A program made the position numbers and the translations under genes. Positions 42,205 to 50,949 of a DNA stretch of 64,000 nucleotides are shown piece after piece. Under the pieces are notes generated by a model, which worked only from the letters and a program-made list of their open reading frames with translations, was not told the origin of the DNA and made no database searches. Positions within the stretch are counted from its first letter, which is position 1. Each line of letters begins with the position of its first letter. Source of the DNA: AC-37 sp036389295. Lineage in GTDB: Bacteria > Actinomycetota > Thermoleophilia > Solirubrobacterales > Thermoleophilaceae. The DNA lies in contig DASVQB010000021.1 in NCBI GenBank assembly GCA_036389295.1, positions 107,415-171,414 on the forward strand. The letters are read 5' to 3'.

Positions 42205-42219
42205 CGGTCGAGCGCCGCC

Positions 42220-44163
42220 TCAGGTGGCCAGCGCGTCGCGGATCGCGTCGAGCGACTGCGGGTTCTCGGCGCTCGAGAGGTCGCCCGGGTCCTCCCCCAC
42301 CGCGACCGCCCGGACGGCCCGCCGCAGGATCTTCGCCGACCGGGTCTTCGGCAGCGCGTCCACGACCACGACGCGCGAGGGCTTGAACGGCCGGCCCAGC
42401 TCGCGGGCCACCAGCTCGGCCAGCTCGGCCGCGAGGTCGGTCCCGCCGTCCGCGCCGGGCGCGACGACGAAGCACCACACGGCCTCCCCCTTGGTCTCGT
42501 CCGGCACGCCCACGACCGCCGACTCGGCGACCGCCTCGTGCGAGACGAGCACCGACTCGACCTCCGCCGGTCCGAGCCGCTTGCCGGCGACGTTGATCGT
42601 GTCGTCGGAGCGGCCGAGCAGGAACCACTGGCCGTCCTCGTCGACGCGCGCCCAGTCGCCGTGGCGCCACACGCCCTCGTAGGTGGACCAGTAGGTCTCG
42701 ATGTAGCGGTCCGGGTCGTTCCAGATCCCGCGCGTCATCCCCGGCCACGCCTGCTTGCACACCAGCTCGCCGACCTCGCCGCGGACGGAGCTGCCGTCCG
42801 CGCCGAGCACGTCCATGTCCATCCCCAGCGACGGCCCGCCCAGCGAGCAGACCTTGATCGGCTCGACGGGGAACGGGGACAGGAAGCAGGCGCCGACCTC
42901 GGTGCCGCCGGACAGGTTGATGATCGGGACCCGGCCGCCGCCGGCGACGCGCTGGAGCCAGCGGTACGGCTCCGGGTTCCACGGCTCGCCGGTCGAGCCG
43001 AGGATGCGCAGCGACGAGAGGTCGTGGCGCTCGGGCCACTCGTCGCCGTGCGGCTTGAGCGAGCGGATCAGCGTCGGCGACACGCCGAGCATGCTCACCC
43101 CGTGCCGCGCGACCGAGCCCCAGATCCGGTCCGGCTCGGGGTGGTCCGGCGCCCCCTCGTACATGACCATCGCGGCGCCGTTCGCGTGCGCGCCGACCAT
43201 CGAGAGCGGGCCCATGATCCAGCCCATGTCGGTGAACCAGTAGAAGACCTCGCCGGCGTGGATGTCGGTCTGGTACGCGCACTCGGACGCGATCTTCACG
43301 AGGAAGCCGCCGTGCACGTGGACCGATCCCTTCGGACGGCCGGTGGTCCCGGACGTGTAGGCGATCATGAAGACGTCCTCCGCGGAGGTGTCCGCGCACT
43401 CGACGCGGGCGCCCTCGTGCGGGCCGGCGAACTCCTCCCACGTGACGTCGCGGCCTGTCCTCATCGGCACGTCGACGCCCAGGTTCTCCAGCACCACGAC
43501 GGTCTCGACGGTCGGCGACCCCGCCACGGCCTCGTCCGCCGCCTCCTTCATCAGGGCCTGCCTGCCGCGCCGCCAGGTGCCGTCGGCGGTGAGCAGCACC
43601 TTCACGCTCGCGTCCTGGAGGCGGGCGGCCACCGCCGAGGGCGCGAAGCCGGAGAAGATCGGCAGGTAGAGCGCGCCGAGCTTCGCGATCGCGTAGGCCG
43701 AGATCACCGCCTCGGGGACCATCGGCATGAAGACCGCGACGGCGTCCCCCCGCCCGATCCCCGCCTCGGCGAGGCCGGCCGCGACGCGGTCGACGGCGGC
43801 GCGCAGCTCGGCGAAGGTCAGCGAGCGCGAGTCGCCCGTCTCGGACTCGCCGATCAGCGCCACGCGGTCGCGCGCGTCCGCCCGCTCGGCCCAGCGGTCG
43901 ACGCAGTTGTGGACGAGGTTGACCCGGCCGCCCTCGAACCAGGTGGCCCAGGGAACCCCGCGCGAGGTGTCGAGGACGCGGCTGTAGGGGGTGGAGAACT
44001 CGATCCCGAGGTCCTTCACCGCGGCGTCCCAGTACCACTCGACGTCCTCGACGGAGCGCCGGCGCAGCTCGTCGATCGTCTCGATCCCGTGCGCGCGCAT
44101 CAGGCGCGTGACGTTCGCGCGCTCGACGTACTCGGGCGTCGGCTCCCAGGCCAGCTCGCTCAT
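42220..44163 (-). CDS. acetyl-CoA synthetase-like AMP-forming ligase
   Basis: 647 residues. Acetyl-CoA synthetase N-terminal domain, P-loop YTSGTTGRPKGSVH, GSTGEPWNPEPYRWL, the A8 hinge GRSDDTINVAGKRLGPAEVE and the catalytic Lys in PKTRSAKILRR. It activates a short carboxylic acid to acyl-AMP and then acyl-CoA; the exact acid is not readable. Convergent with the M28 gene. The nearby carboxylase and beta-oxidation genes at 51-58 kb are not in the same operon. Confidence 0.88.
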   Translation of the reverse strand: MSELAWEPTPEYVERANVTRLMRAHGIETIDELRRRSVEDVEWYWDAAVKDLGIEFSTPYSRVLDTSRGVPWATWFEGGRVNLVHNCVDRWAERADARDRVALIGESETGDSRSLTFAELRAAVDRVAAGLAEAGIGRGDAVAVFMPMVPEAVISAYAIAKLGALYLPIFSGFAPSAVAARLQDASVKVLLTADGTWRRGRQALMKEAADEAVAGSPTVETVVVLENLGVDVPMRTGRDVTWEEFAGPHEGARVECADTSAEDVFMIAYTSGTTGRPKGSVHVHGGFLVKIASECAYQTDIHAGEVFYWFTDMGWIMGPLSMVGAHANGAAMVMYEGAPDHPEPDRIWGSVARHGVSMLGVSPTLIRSLKPHGDEWPERHDLSSLRILGSTGEPWNPEPYRWLQRVAGGGRVPIINLSGGTEVGACFLSPFPVEPIKVCSLGGPSLGMDMDVLGADGSSVRGEVGELVCKQAWPGMTRGIWNDPDRYIETYWSTYEGVWRHGDWARVDEDGQWFLLGRSDDTINVAGKRLGPAEVESVLVSHEAVAESAVVGVPDETKGEAVWCFVVAPGADGGTDLAAELAELVARELGRPFKPSRVVVVDALPKTRSAKILRRAVRAVAVGEDPGDLSSAENPQSLDAIRDALAT

Positions 44164-44221
44164 CGGCGGGCGATTGTACGGCGGCCGCCCGAAACGCCCG
44201 CCTGCGGACGCCGGCGCCGCG

Positions 44222-44680
44222 TCAGTGCGCCTGCCACGCCTCGGGGTCGTCGACGAGCGCCCTCACGGCGTCGGGCAGCTCGCCGGCCGCGACGTCCGCG
44301 AGCGTGACCCCCTCGAGGACGTCGCGGAGCCCGGCGCGGACGGCGACCCACACCTCGCGGAGCGGCTCGGCGCTGCCGCGGTACTCGAGGCTCTCGGGGC
44401 GGTGCCCGCTCACGTTCGCGAGCGGGCCGTCCACCGCTCGGATCACGTCCGCGAGCGGCGTCTCGGCGGGCGGGCGGGCGAGCAGGTAGCCGCCCTCCGC
44501 CCCGCGCCGGCTCTCGACGATCCCGGCGTGGCGCAGCTCCGACAGGATGTTCTCCAGGAACCGCAGGGGGATGTCCTGGGCGTCGGCGATGCGCTCGGCC
44601 TTCACAGGCCGGCCGCCCCCGGACGCGGCCAGCTCGGCGGCGGCCCGCAGGGCGTAGTCGGTCTTCGCGGAGACGCGCAC
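44222..44680 (-). CDS. Rrf2 family regulator without cysteines (CymR-like)
   Basis: 152 residues: MRVSAKTDYALRAAAELAA, the winged helix IADAQDIPLRFLENILSELRHAGIVESRRGAEGGYLLARP, and the dimer helix. It has no Cys at all, so it cannot hold the Fe-S cluster of IscR/NsrR; cysteine-less Rrf2 proteins such as CymR control sulfur assimilation. It is the next gene after the sulfate transporter on the same strand (67 bases), which supports that role. The duplicated TCCGGTCNGAT site before cysP is a candidate operator. Confidence 0.85.
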   Translation of the reverse strand: MRVSAKTDYALRAAAELAASGGGRPVKAERIADAQDIPLRFLENILSELRHAGIVESRRGAEGGYLLARPPAETPLADVIRAVDGPLANVSGHRPESLEYRGSAEPLREVWVAVRAGLRDVLEGVTLADVAAGELPDAVRALVDDPEAWQAH

Positions 44681-44747
44681 GCGCGCATTCTGCCGGCCCG
44701 GCCCGCACGGCGACCGCCCCCGGCGGACCGCCCCGGCGGCGGGCCGG

Positions 44748-45719
44748 CTACGCGGCCGTCTCGACGGGGAGAGCCCGGGCGCCGTCGACGCCGCGCACGT
44801 GCACGATGTCGCCGACGCGGAGCTCGAGCTCGCGGTCCTCGGCCCGGCTCAGCTGCGCCACCACGGGCCGGCCGCTCGCGAGCGTCAGGTCGACCCTCAC
44901 CTCGAACCCGAGGCGCGAGATCCGCTCCACGACCGCCTCGTCGCCGGCGTGGGCCGCGACGGGCAGGAGCTGCACGTCGTGCGGTCGCACGAGCCGGCCG
45001 TCGAGCTCGGTCACGAGCCCGACGAAGCTCATCACGAAGTCGTTCGCCGGCTGCTCGTAGAGCTCCTGCGGCGTGCCGGCCTGCTCCACGCGTCCGTCGT
45101 GGACGAGCACGATCTGCGAGGCGAGCTCCATCGCCTCCTCCTGGTCGTGGGTCACGAACAGAGTCGTCACGCCGACCTCGGACTGGAGCCGGAGCAGCCA
45201 GGCGCGCAGCTCCGCTCGGACGCGCGCGTCGAGGGCGCCGAACGGCTCGTCGAGCAGCAGCACGCGCGGCTCGATCGCGAGCGCCCGGGCGAGCGCCATC
45301 CGCTGCCGCTGGCCGCCGGAAAGCTGGGACGGGTAGCGCCTCGCGAGCCCCTGGAGCTGGACCAGCTCGAGCAGCTCGTCGACGCGGCGCGACACCTCGT
45401 CCCTCGGCCGCCTGCGGACCTGGAGCCCGAACGCGACGTTGTCGCGGACGGTCATGTGCTTGAACGCGGCGTAGTGCTGGAAGACGAAGCCGATGCCGCG
45501 GCGCTGCGCCGGGACGTCCGTCACGTCCTCGCCGTTGATCGTCACCCGTCCCGCGTCCGGCCGCTCGAGGCCCGCGATCGCCCGCAGCAGCGTGGACTTG
45601 CCGCCGCCGCTCGGACCGAGCAGCGCGGTCAGCGAGCCCTCCGGCACCGCGATCGAGACGTCCTCGAGCGCCTGGTGATCGCCGTACCGCTTCCAGATCC
45701 CGACGGTCTCAATCCCCAT
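44748..45719 (-). CDS. cysA: sulfate/thiosulfate ABC transporter ATPase
   Basis: 323 residues. Walker A GPSGGGKST, Q-loop VFQHYAAF, signature LSGGQRQRMALARAL, Walker B VLLLDEPFGALD and H-loop VTHDQEEAMELA, then a TOBE-like regulatory domain (~235-320). It powers sulfate import with CysT/CysW. The start overlaps the end of cysW by 11 bases. Sulfate specificity rests on the cysP-T-W-A gene order and the Rrf2 neighbour; molybdate or tungstate transporters look similar. Confidence 0.9.
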   Translation of the reverse strand: MGIETVGIWKRYGDHQALEDVSIAVPEGSLTALLGPSGGGKSTLLRAIAGLERPDAGRVTINGEDVTDVPAQRRGIGFVFQHYAAFKHMTVRDNVAFGLQVRRRPRDEVSRRVDELLELVQLQGLARRYPSQLSGGQRQRMALARALAIEPRVLLLDEPFGALDARVRAELRAWLLRLQSEVGVTTLFVTHDQEEAMELASQIVLVHDGRVEQAGTPQELYEQPANDFVMSFVGLVTELDGRLVRPHDVQLLPVAAHAGDEAVVERISRLGFEVRVDLTLASGRPVVAQLSRAEDRELELRVGDIVHVRGVDGARALPVETAA

Positions 45720-46509
45720 GGAACCGCTCCCTCCTCGCGAAGAAGCTCATGCCGACGAGCACGCCCGCCGCCAGCACCGCCAGCAGCACGGACGTCGCGT
45801 ACGCGGCCGTGTAGTCGAAGGTCTCGTAGCGCTGCTGCACGAACAGCGTGAGCGTCTCGGTCTGCCCCTGGAGGTGGCCAGAGACGACGCTGACCGCGCC
45901 GAACTCGCCCAGCGCGCGGGCGGTCGTGAGGACGACCCCGTAGCCGACCGCCGGGCGGATCGCCGGCAGCGTCACCCGCCGGAAGGTCTGCCAGGCGCTC
46001 GCGCCGAGCGTGCGCGCCGCCTCCTCCTGCTCGTGACCGATCTCGCGCAGGACCGGCACGACCTCGCGCACCACGAACGGCAGCGAGACGAAGATCGTGG
46101 CGAGTGCGATCCCGGGCGTCGAGAAGATCACCTGCACGCCCGCGCTCGCGAGCGTGCCGCCGAGCCAGCCGTCCTGCCCGTAGACGAGCACGAGCGCGAG
46201 CCCGATCACGACGGGCGAGACGGCGAACGGGAGGTCGACGAGGCGGTCGAGCACGGTCCGCCCGGGGAAGCGGCCGCGGACGATCGCGAGCGCGCATCCG
46301 ATCCCGAACGCGGTGTTCGCCGGCACGGCGATCGCGACCACCAGGAGCGTGAGCTGGAGCGCGTGCAGCGCCTCGGTCGTGGTCAGCGCGTCGAGGGCCG
46401 GCGCGACCCCGTGCTCGAACGCCCTGTAGAGGATCGTCCCGAGCGGGGCGGCGAGCAGCAGGGCGAGGTAGCCCAGGACGACCGCGCGGAGCGGACGGCG
46501 CGCGCTCAT
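45709..46509 (-). CDS. cysW: sulfate ABC transporter permease
   Basis: 266 residues, six membrane helices, with the coupling-helix motif EEAARTLGASAWQTFRRVTLPAIRP and RALGEFGAVSVVSG typical of CysW. Its ATG overlaps the cysT stop (ATGA) and its stop lies inside cysA, so the set is co-translated. Confidence 0.9.
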   Translation of the reverse strand: MSARRPLRAVVLGYLALLLAAPLGTILYRAFEHGVAPALDALTTTEALHALQLTLLVVAIAVPANTAFGIGCALAIVRGRFPGRTVLDRLVDLPFAVSPVVIGLALVLVYGQDGWLGGTLASAGVQVIFSTPGIALATIFVSLPFVVREVVPVLREIGHEQEEAARTLGASAWQTFRRVTLPAIRPAVGYGVVLTTARALGEFGAVSVVSGHLQGQTETLTLFVQQRYETFDYTAAYATSVLLAVLAAGVLVGMSFFARRERFHGD

Positions 46510-47333
46510 CGCGTCCACCTCGGGCGGGACAGCCGCGACAGGGCGGTCAGCACTAACAGCGACGCCGCGAGCAGGACCACCGACACGGCGGCCGCGCCGG
46601 TCACGTCGCCGGTCTCGATCCGGCCGAAGACGAACACCGACGCGACCTCGGTCTCGTACGGCAGGTTGCCCGAGATCAGCACCACCGAGCCGAACTCGCC
46701 GAGCGCGCGGCCGAGAGCGAGCCCCGCGCCCGAGACGATCGCCGGCAGGAGCGCGGGCAGCACCACGCGGCGGAGCACCGTGAGCTCCCCGGCCCCGAGC
46801 GAGCGGGCCGCCTCCTCCGCCTCCGGGTCGAGCTCCTCGATCACCGGCTGCACCGACCGGACGACGAACGGGAGCGTCACGAACAGGAGCGCCAGCACGA
46901 CCGCGGCCCGGCTGAACGCCACGTCGACGCCCACCGGCCCCTTCGGCCCGTAGAGGGCGAGCAGCGTGAGGCCGGCGACGATCGTCGGCAGCGCGAACGG
47001 CAGGTCGATCAGCGCGTCGACGAGGCGGCGGCCGCGGAACCGGTCGCGCACCAGCACCCACGCGACGGCCGTCCCCGCCACGGCGTTGACTGCCGCCACG
47101 ATCGCCGACGAGATCAGCGTGAGCTTCAGCGCGGCCACCGCCTGCGGAGCGGTGACCGCGTCGACGAACTCGCCGACGCCGTCGTCGAAGGCGCGCGCGG
47201 TGACCGCGGCGAGCGGGATCAGGACGACCAGCCCGAGGTAGGTCGTGACCAGCCCGAGGCCGAGGCCGGAGCGCCCGAAGGCGCCGGCCCGCCGCGCGGC
47301 GGGCCGGCCGCGGAGTGCGGCCTCAGCCGCCAG
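46506..47333 (-). CDS. cysT: sulfate ABC transporter permease, probable CTG start
   Basis: 275 residues if read from CTG 47333. The family's N-terminal helix is clearly present upstream of the first usual start: GLGLGLVTTYLGLVVLIPLAAVTARAFDD, followed by TAPQAVAALKLTL. The first in-frame GTG (47138) would cut this helix off, leaving 210 residues. No ATG, GTG or TTG exists between; the CTG at 47333, inside the last codons of cysP and after a GGAGATGGGGG tract, gives the normal length. Later motifs: EEAARSLGAGELTVLRRVVLPALLP and RALGEFGSVVLISGNLPYETE. Confidence 0.75.
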   Translation of the reverse strand: MAAEAALRGRPAARRAGAFGRSGLGLGLVTTYLGLVVLIPLAAVTARAFDDGVGEFVDAVTAPQAVAALKLTLISSAIVAAVNAVAGTAVAWVLVRDRFRGRRLVDALIDLPFALPTIVAGLTLLALYGPKGPVGVDVAFSRAAVVLALLFVTLPFVVRSVQPVIEELDPEAEEAARSLGAGELTVLRRVVLPALLPAIVSGAGLALGRALGEFGSVVLISGNLPYETEVASVFVFGRIETGDVTGAAAVSVVLLAASLLVLTALSRLSRPRWTR

Positions 47334-48384
47334 TGGACACCCCCATCTCCTTCTCGATCCCGGCCACGACGCCCGTGTCGGGGTCGAAGAACCTGTCGTT
47401 CACGACGGACCAGCCGCCGAAGCGGTCGATCCGGAACAGGGCCTTCGGCGTCGGGAACGCCTTCGGGTCCAGCTGCGAGGCGTGCACCGGCCGGTAGCCC
47501 TTCGAGGCGTAGATCCGCTGGCCCTCGGGCGAGGTCAGGAAGTCCACGAACGCCTTCGCGGCCGGCTTGTCCCGGCCGCTCGCGGTGACCGCGATCGGGT
47601 TCTGGATCAGGATCGTCTGGTCCGGGATCACGTAGTCGACGTCCAGGCCCTTCTGCTTGGCGGCGATCGCCTCGTTCTCGTACGCGAGCAGCACGTCGCC
47701 CTTGCCCGACTCGAACGTCTGGAGCGCCTCGCGCGCGCTCTTGTCCTGGACCACGACGTTGCCGAACAGGTCCGAGAGGTACTTCTCGGCCTCCTGCTCG
47801 GAGCGGCCCTGCGCGATCTGGGCGCCGTACGCCGCCATCACGTTCCAGCGGGCGCCGCCGGAGGTGAACGGGTTCGGCTCGAGCACCTCGACGCCCGGCT
47901 CGACCAGGTCGTCCCAGGTGCGGATGCCCTTCGGGTTGCCCTTGCGGACGGCGAAGACCACCACCGAGTTGGTGACGAAGCCCTTCTCGGGGCCCGCGCT
48001 CCAGTCCCGCGGGACCTTCCCCGGCTCGACGAGCTTGTCCACGTCGGGCTGGAGCGAGAACGCGACCACGTCGGCCGGCAGGCCGGCGGCGACCGAGCGC
48101 GACTGGTCGCCCGACGCGCCGTACGACTGGGTGAACTCGACGCCCTCGCCCTCCGGCGTCTTCCGGAAGGCGGGGATCAGCTCGGCGTACGCCTCCTTGG
48201 GGGTGGAGTACGCGACCAGCGAGAGCTTCGTGGAGCTGCCGCCCGAGTCGCCGCAGCCGGCGGCCACGAGGGCGGCGGCGAGCGCGGCGATCGCGACGGC
48301 GAGCGGCTTCGCCGCGCGAGCCGCGCTCGGCGAGGGCGGCCGCGCGGGGCGGGTGCGGCGTGGGTCGGTGCGGGGGCGGAGCAG
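47323..48384 (-). CDS. cysP: sulfate-binding lipoprotein
   Basis: 353 residues if read from CTG 48384; first gene of the cys operon. Lipobox LVAAGC|GDSG, then the binding-protein fold: LSLVAYSTPKEAYAELIPAF, YGASGDQSRSVAAGLPADVVAFSL, NPFTSGGARWNVMAAYG, VLLAYENEA, IPDQTILIQNPIAV. Upstream in-frame starts (GTG 48429, ATG 48480) would lie across an AT-rich promoter-like segment and two operator-like repeats, so they are unlikely; the CTG has GGAAAGG just before it. It captures sulfate or thiosulfate outside the membrane for CysTWA. Confidence 0.85.
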   Translation of the reverse strand: MLRPRTDPRRTRPARPPSPSAARAAKPLAVAIAALAAALVAAGCGDSGGSSTKLSLVAYSTPKEAYAELIPAFRKTPEGEGVEFTQSYGASGDQSRSVAAGLPADVVAFSLQPDVDKLVEPGKVPRDWSAGPEKGFVTNSVVVFAVRKGNPKGIRTWDDLVEPGVEVLEPNPFTSGGARWNVMAAYGAQIAQGRSEQEAEKYLSDLFGNVVVQDKSAREALQTFESGKGDVLLAYENEAIAAKQKGLDVDYVIPDQTILIQNPIAVTASGRDKPAAKAFVDFLTSPEGQRIYASKGYRPVHASQLDPKAFPTPKALFRIDRFGGWSVVNDRFFDPDTGVVAGIEKEMGVSTGG

Positions 48385-48396
48385 CTTGTCTACCTT

Positions 48397-48443
48397 TCCG
48401 GTCGGATATACCGGCGGCGCAATATACACAAATCCGGTCCGAT
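48397..48443. promoter_or_regulatory. cys operon control region with two direct repeats
   Basis: TCCGGTCGGAT (48397-48407) and TCCGGTCCGAT (48433-48443) are 36 bases apart, flanking the AT-rich segment that holds a TATATT-like -10 on the minus strand (48426-48421). Likely binding sites for the Rrf2 regulator downstream. The divergent glycosidase gene starts 36 bases away. Confidence 0.5.
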
Positions 48444-48478
48444 TTAAGAAGTATCGGCCGGGGCCTACCATCCGCGGC

Positions 48479-49870
48479 ATGCGCCGGCTCGGCCTCGCGG
48501 CGGCCCTCCTACCGCTCCTGATCGCCGCTCCGGCGGCCGCCCAGGACGGTCAGTGCTTCGGCCAGCTCGACGCCGACTCGGTCGAGGCGCGGCCCGGCCC
48601 GGCGCTGCGGTTCGGCGTCACGCCCGGCGTCCAGACCGGCCAGCTCGGCTCCGGGCCCGCGCCTCCGCGCACCCCCGAGGACCCGGCCCGCCAGCTCGAG
48701 GCGCTCGCGGCGCTGCGGCCGGGCGGCGGCCCGTTCGTGCTCCGCCTGCACCGCTTCTTCTGGTCGGACGGCGAGGAGGGCGTCCGCCGCTTCCTCGAGC
48801 TCGCCGACCGCTACACGCGCGCCGGCTACCTGGTCGAGCTCCAGCTCCGCTACCACCCCGACGAGCGGCAGGAGGGCGACCTAGCGGCGTGGCGCGCCTA
48901 CGTCCGCGACGTCGTCGCCCGCTTCGGCCGCAACCCCCGCGTGGTCGCGGTCCAGGTCACGAACGAGGTCAACCTCACGTTCTCGCCGGACTCCTCGGAC
49001 GGCGCCTACGACGGCGCCCGCGACGCGCTGATCGAGGGGGTGAAGGCCGCGAAGGACGAGGTGCGCCGCCGCGGCTACCGCCAGCTCGAGATCGGGTTCA
49101 ACTGGGCCTACCGGAGCACGCCGCAGGAGGAGAGCGCGTTCTGGGGGTACCTGCGCGACCACGGGGGGCCGTCGTTCGTGCGGTCGCTCGACTGGGTCGG
49201 CGTCGACGCGTACCCGGGCACGCTGTTCCCGCCCGCGAACACGCAGGGCGGCGAGCGCGACTCGATGGTCAACGCGTTCAGCGCGTTCCGCTGCTACGCC
49301 GCGACCGCCGGCATCCCCGAGAGCGTGCCGATCCACGTCGAGGAGAACGGCTGGCCGACCGACCCGCCCGCGCGCAGCTACGAGCGCCAGGCCGAGGTGG
49401 CCGACACGCTGGTCCGGGCGGTCCACGAGTTCCGCGGGACCTTCAACGTCACCGACTACCGCTGGTTCAACCTGCGCGACGGCGACTCGACCTCGGCCAA
49501 CTTCCAGACCCAGTACGGGCTGATGACCGACGAGTACGTGCCGAAGCCGGCGTTCGGCGCCTACCGCTCGCTGGTTGGCGAGCTGAGCCGCGGCTACGCC
49601 GCGCCGCGGCTGTCGCTGTCCGTGCGCTGCCGGGCGGGCCGCTGGCGGGCGCGAGTCGGCGGCGCGGGCGCGGCGGAGGTGGTCCGGGCCGGGTTCCGGG
49701 TCGGCGCCCGGCGGGCGGGCCCGGACCTCCGGGCGCCGTTCGAGGGCTCGATCTCGGCGCGGCGCGTGCGCCCCGGACGGACGCGCTGGACGATGGTGGC
49801 GCGCGCCTCGCTGCTGGACGGCCGGGTGGTCGCCCTGAGCCGCGCGGTGGGGCGCTGCCGGGCGGGATAG
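48479..49870 (+). CDS. secreted glycoside hydrolase-like protein (TIM barrel)
   Basis: 463 residues. Signal peptide MRRLGLAAALLPLLIAAPAAAQ. TIM-barrel glycosidase features: VLRLHRFFWSDGEEGVRRFLE, the acid/base Glu in VQVTNEVNLTF, DWVGVDAYPGTLFP and the nucleophile Glu in HVEENGWPTDP, then YRWFNLRDGDS. A clan GH-A fold; the specific family is not assigned. The last ~110 residues form a Arg/Gly-rich beta domain. Divergent from cysP. Confidence 0.8.
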   Translation: MRRLGLAAALLPLLIAAPAAAQDGQCFGQLDADSVEARPGPALRFGVTPGVQTGQLGSGPAPPRTPEDPARQLEALAALRPGGGPFVLRLHRFFWSDGEEGVRRFLELADRYTRAGYLVELQLRYHPDERQEGDLAAWRAYVRDVVARFGRNPRVVAVQVTNEVNLTFSPDSSDGAYDGARDALIEGVKAAKDEVRRRGYRQLEIGFNWAYRSTPQEESAFWGYLRDHGGPSFVRSLDWVGVDAYPGTLFPPANTQGGERDSMVNAFSAFRCYAATAGIPESVPIHVEENGWPTDPPARSYERQAEVADTLVRAVHEFRGTFNVTDYRWFNLRDGDSTSANFQTQYGLMTDEYVPKPAFGAYRSLVGELSRGYAAPRLSLSVRCRAGRWRARVGGAGAAEVVRAGFRVGARRAGPDLRAPFEGSISARRVRPGRTRWTMVARASLLDGRVVALSRAVGRCRAG

Positions 49871-50075
49871 GACCGGCCCCGCGGCCTCGTTTCCGGGGAT
49901 GTTCGTCCGCTCGACCGCTCAAGGTCTCCCGCGAGGGTCCGAATAAGACCGTGACCCAGTGGAAAATCCGCCGGGGGGCGAGCCTCGCCGCGGCAGGCCT
50001 TTACCCCCGACGGGCGAAGATCCACCGGCCGGGCCGACGATTCGCCGGAGGCCGACCGGGGGACGACGGAGAGAG

Positions 50076-50432
50076 ATGACCTTCGAGGACAACCGCCTCA
50101 CCGGACGCATCGAGAGCGAGCCGATCGACGTGCTCGTCGAGTGGCTGGAGGCCAGCATCGGCCTGCGGCTCACCGCGTTCGCGACGCGCGCGAAGCAGAC
50201 CGACGTCCGCGCGATCGCCCACGGCGACAGCGCGCCGAGCGTCGAGCTCGAGCGGCGGCTCCGGAACCTCTACGCGGTCACGCGCTTCCTGACGCTGCGC
50301 GATCGCGCCGGCACGGCGCACGACTGGCTGATGTCGCCGAACCCGGACCTCCAGGGCCGCGCCCCCGCGGACCTGCTGCGCGAGGGCGAGTCGCCCGAGC
50401 CGGTCTGGTTCGCCGCCGCGCCGACGTTCTAG
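50076..50432 (+). CDS. Xre/MbcA/ParS-like antitoxin-type protein, no toxin partner visible
   Basis: 118 residues from ATG 50076 with GGAGAGAG before it. The N-terminal half resembles a small helix-turn-helix (LTAFATRAKQTDVRAIAHGDSAPSVELERRL), and the C-terminal half (AHDWLMSPNPDLQGRAPADLLREGE) matches the toxin-binding domain of Xre-MbcA-ParS antitoxins. In that family a RES-type toxin normally sits next door; here the neighbours are a secreted glycosidase and a secreted protein on the other strand, so it may be an orphan regulator. Confidence 0.7.
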   Translation: MTFEDNRLTGRIESEPIDVLVEWLEASIGLRLTAFATRAKQTDVRAIAHGDSAPSVELERRLRNLYAVTRFLTLRDRAGTAHDWLMSPNPDLQGRAPADLLREGESPEPVWFAAAPTF

Positions 50433-50445
50433 CGGCCGGCCGCCC

Positions 50446-50910
50446 CTAGTCCTGGAGCTTCGCGCTCCAGCGCAGCTTGCCGGTGCTGCAGGTCATCGAG
50501 CCGTTCGGGTCGGGCTGGGTGTTCGAGTCGAACGTCCCCGACTCCTTGAGCGTGCCGGACGCCTTGGTGCTCTTGACCGTGCCCGCGATCCGGAACCGGT
50601 GGCCGTCCTGCTCGATGTCCTCCTGGGTCTGCTTGATCACGAACTTGCCGTCGCTCGGGAGCGGCACCCTCATCGTGGTGGTGATCTTGATCGGCAGCCA
50701 GCTCGACCCGTCGGGGCACTTCACGACGAGCCCGGTGCGGGCGATGCGCACGAGCCGCGTCTTGCCGTCGACCTTCAGCGAGATCCGCTTCGCCCCCTCG
50801 ATCTTGCCGCTGTAGGTGCCGGGGCTCGGGGCCGCGACGGCCACCACCGATCCCAGCGCCGCGAACGCGGCCGTCATGGCCGCCGTCCTGGTCCCGATCC
50901 GCCTACCCAT
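50446..50910 (-). CDS. small secreted protein, unknown
   Basis: 154 residues: signal peptide (~8-27, SVVAVAA|PSPG), then a single beta-rich domain (GTYSGKIEGAKRISLKVDGK..VVKCPDGSSWLPIKI..GTFDSNTQPDPNGSMTCSTGKLRWSAKL) with two Cys that may form one disulfide. No recognised family. It ends 13 bases from the convergent Xre-like gene. Confidence 0.7.
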   Translation of the reverse strand: MGRRIGTRTAAMTAAFAALGSVVAVAAPSPGTYSGKIEGAKRISLKVDGKTRLVRIARTGLVVKCPDGSSWLPIKITTTMRVPLPSDGKFVIKQTQEDIEQDGHRFRIAGTVKSTKASGTLKESGTFDSNTQPDPNGSMTCSTGKLRWSAKLQD

Positions 50911-50949
50911 GTCTGCGCTCCCTGAGGTCGTGAAGGGGCGGCACCCTAC

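Noticed and set aside
48430..48480. N-terminal extension of cysP from ATG 48480
   Set aside because: The extension is AT-rich promoter-like DNA with operator repeats, and its ATG is the complement of the divergent gene's start (GCATGC).
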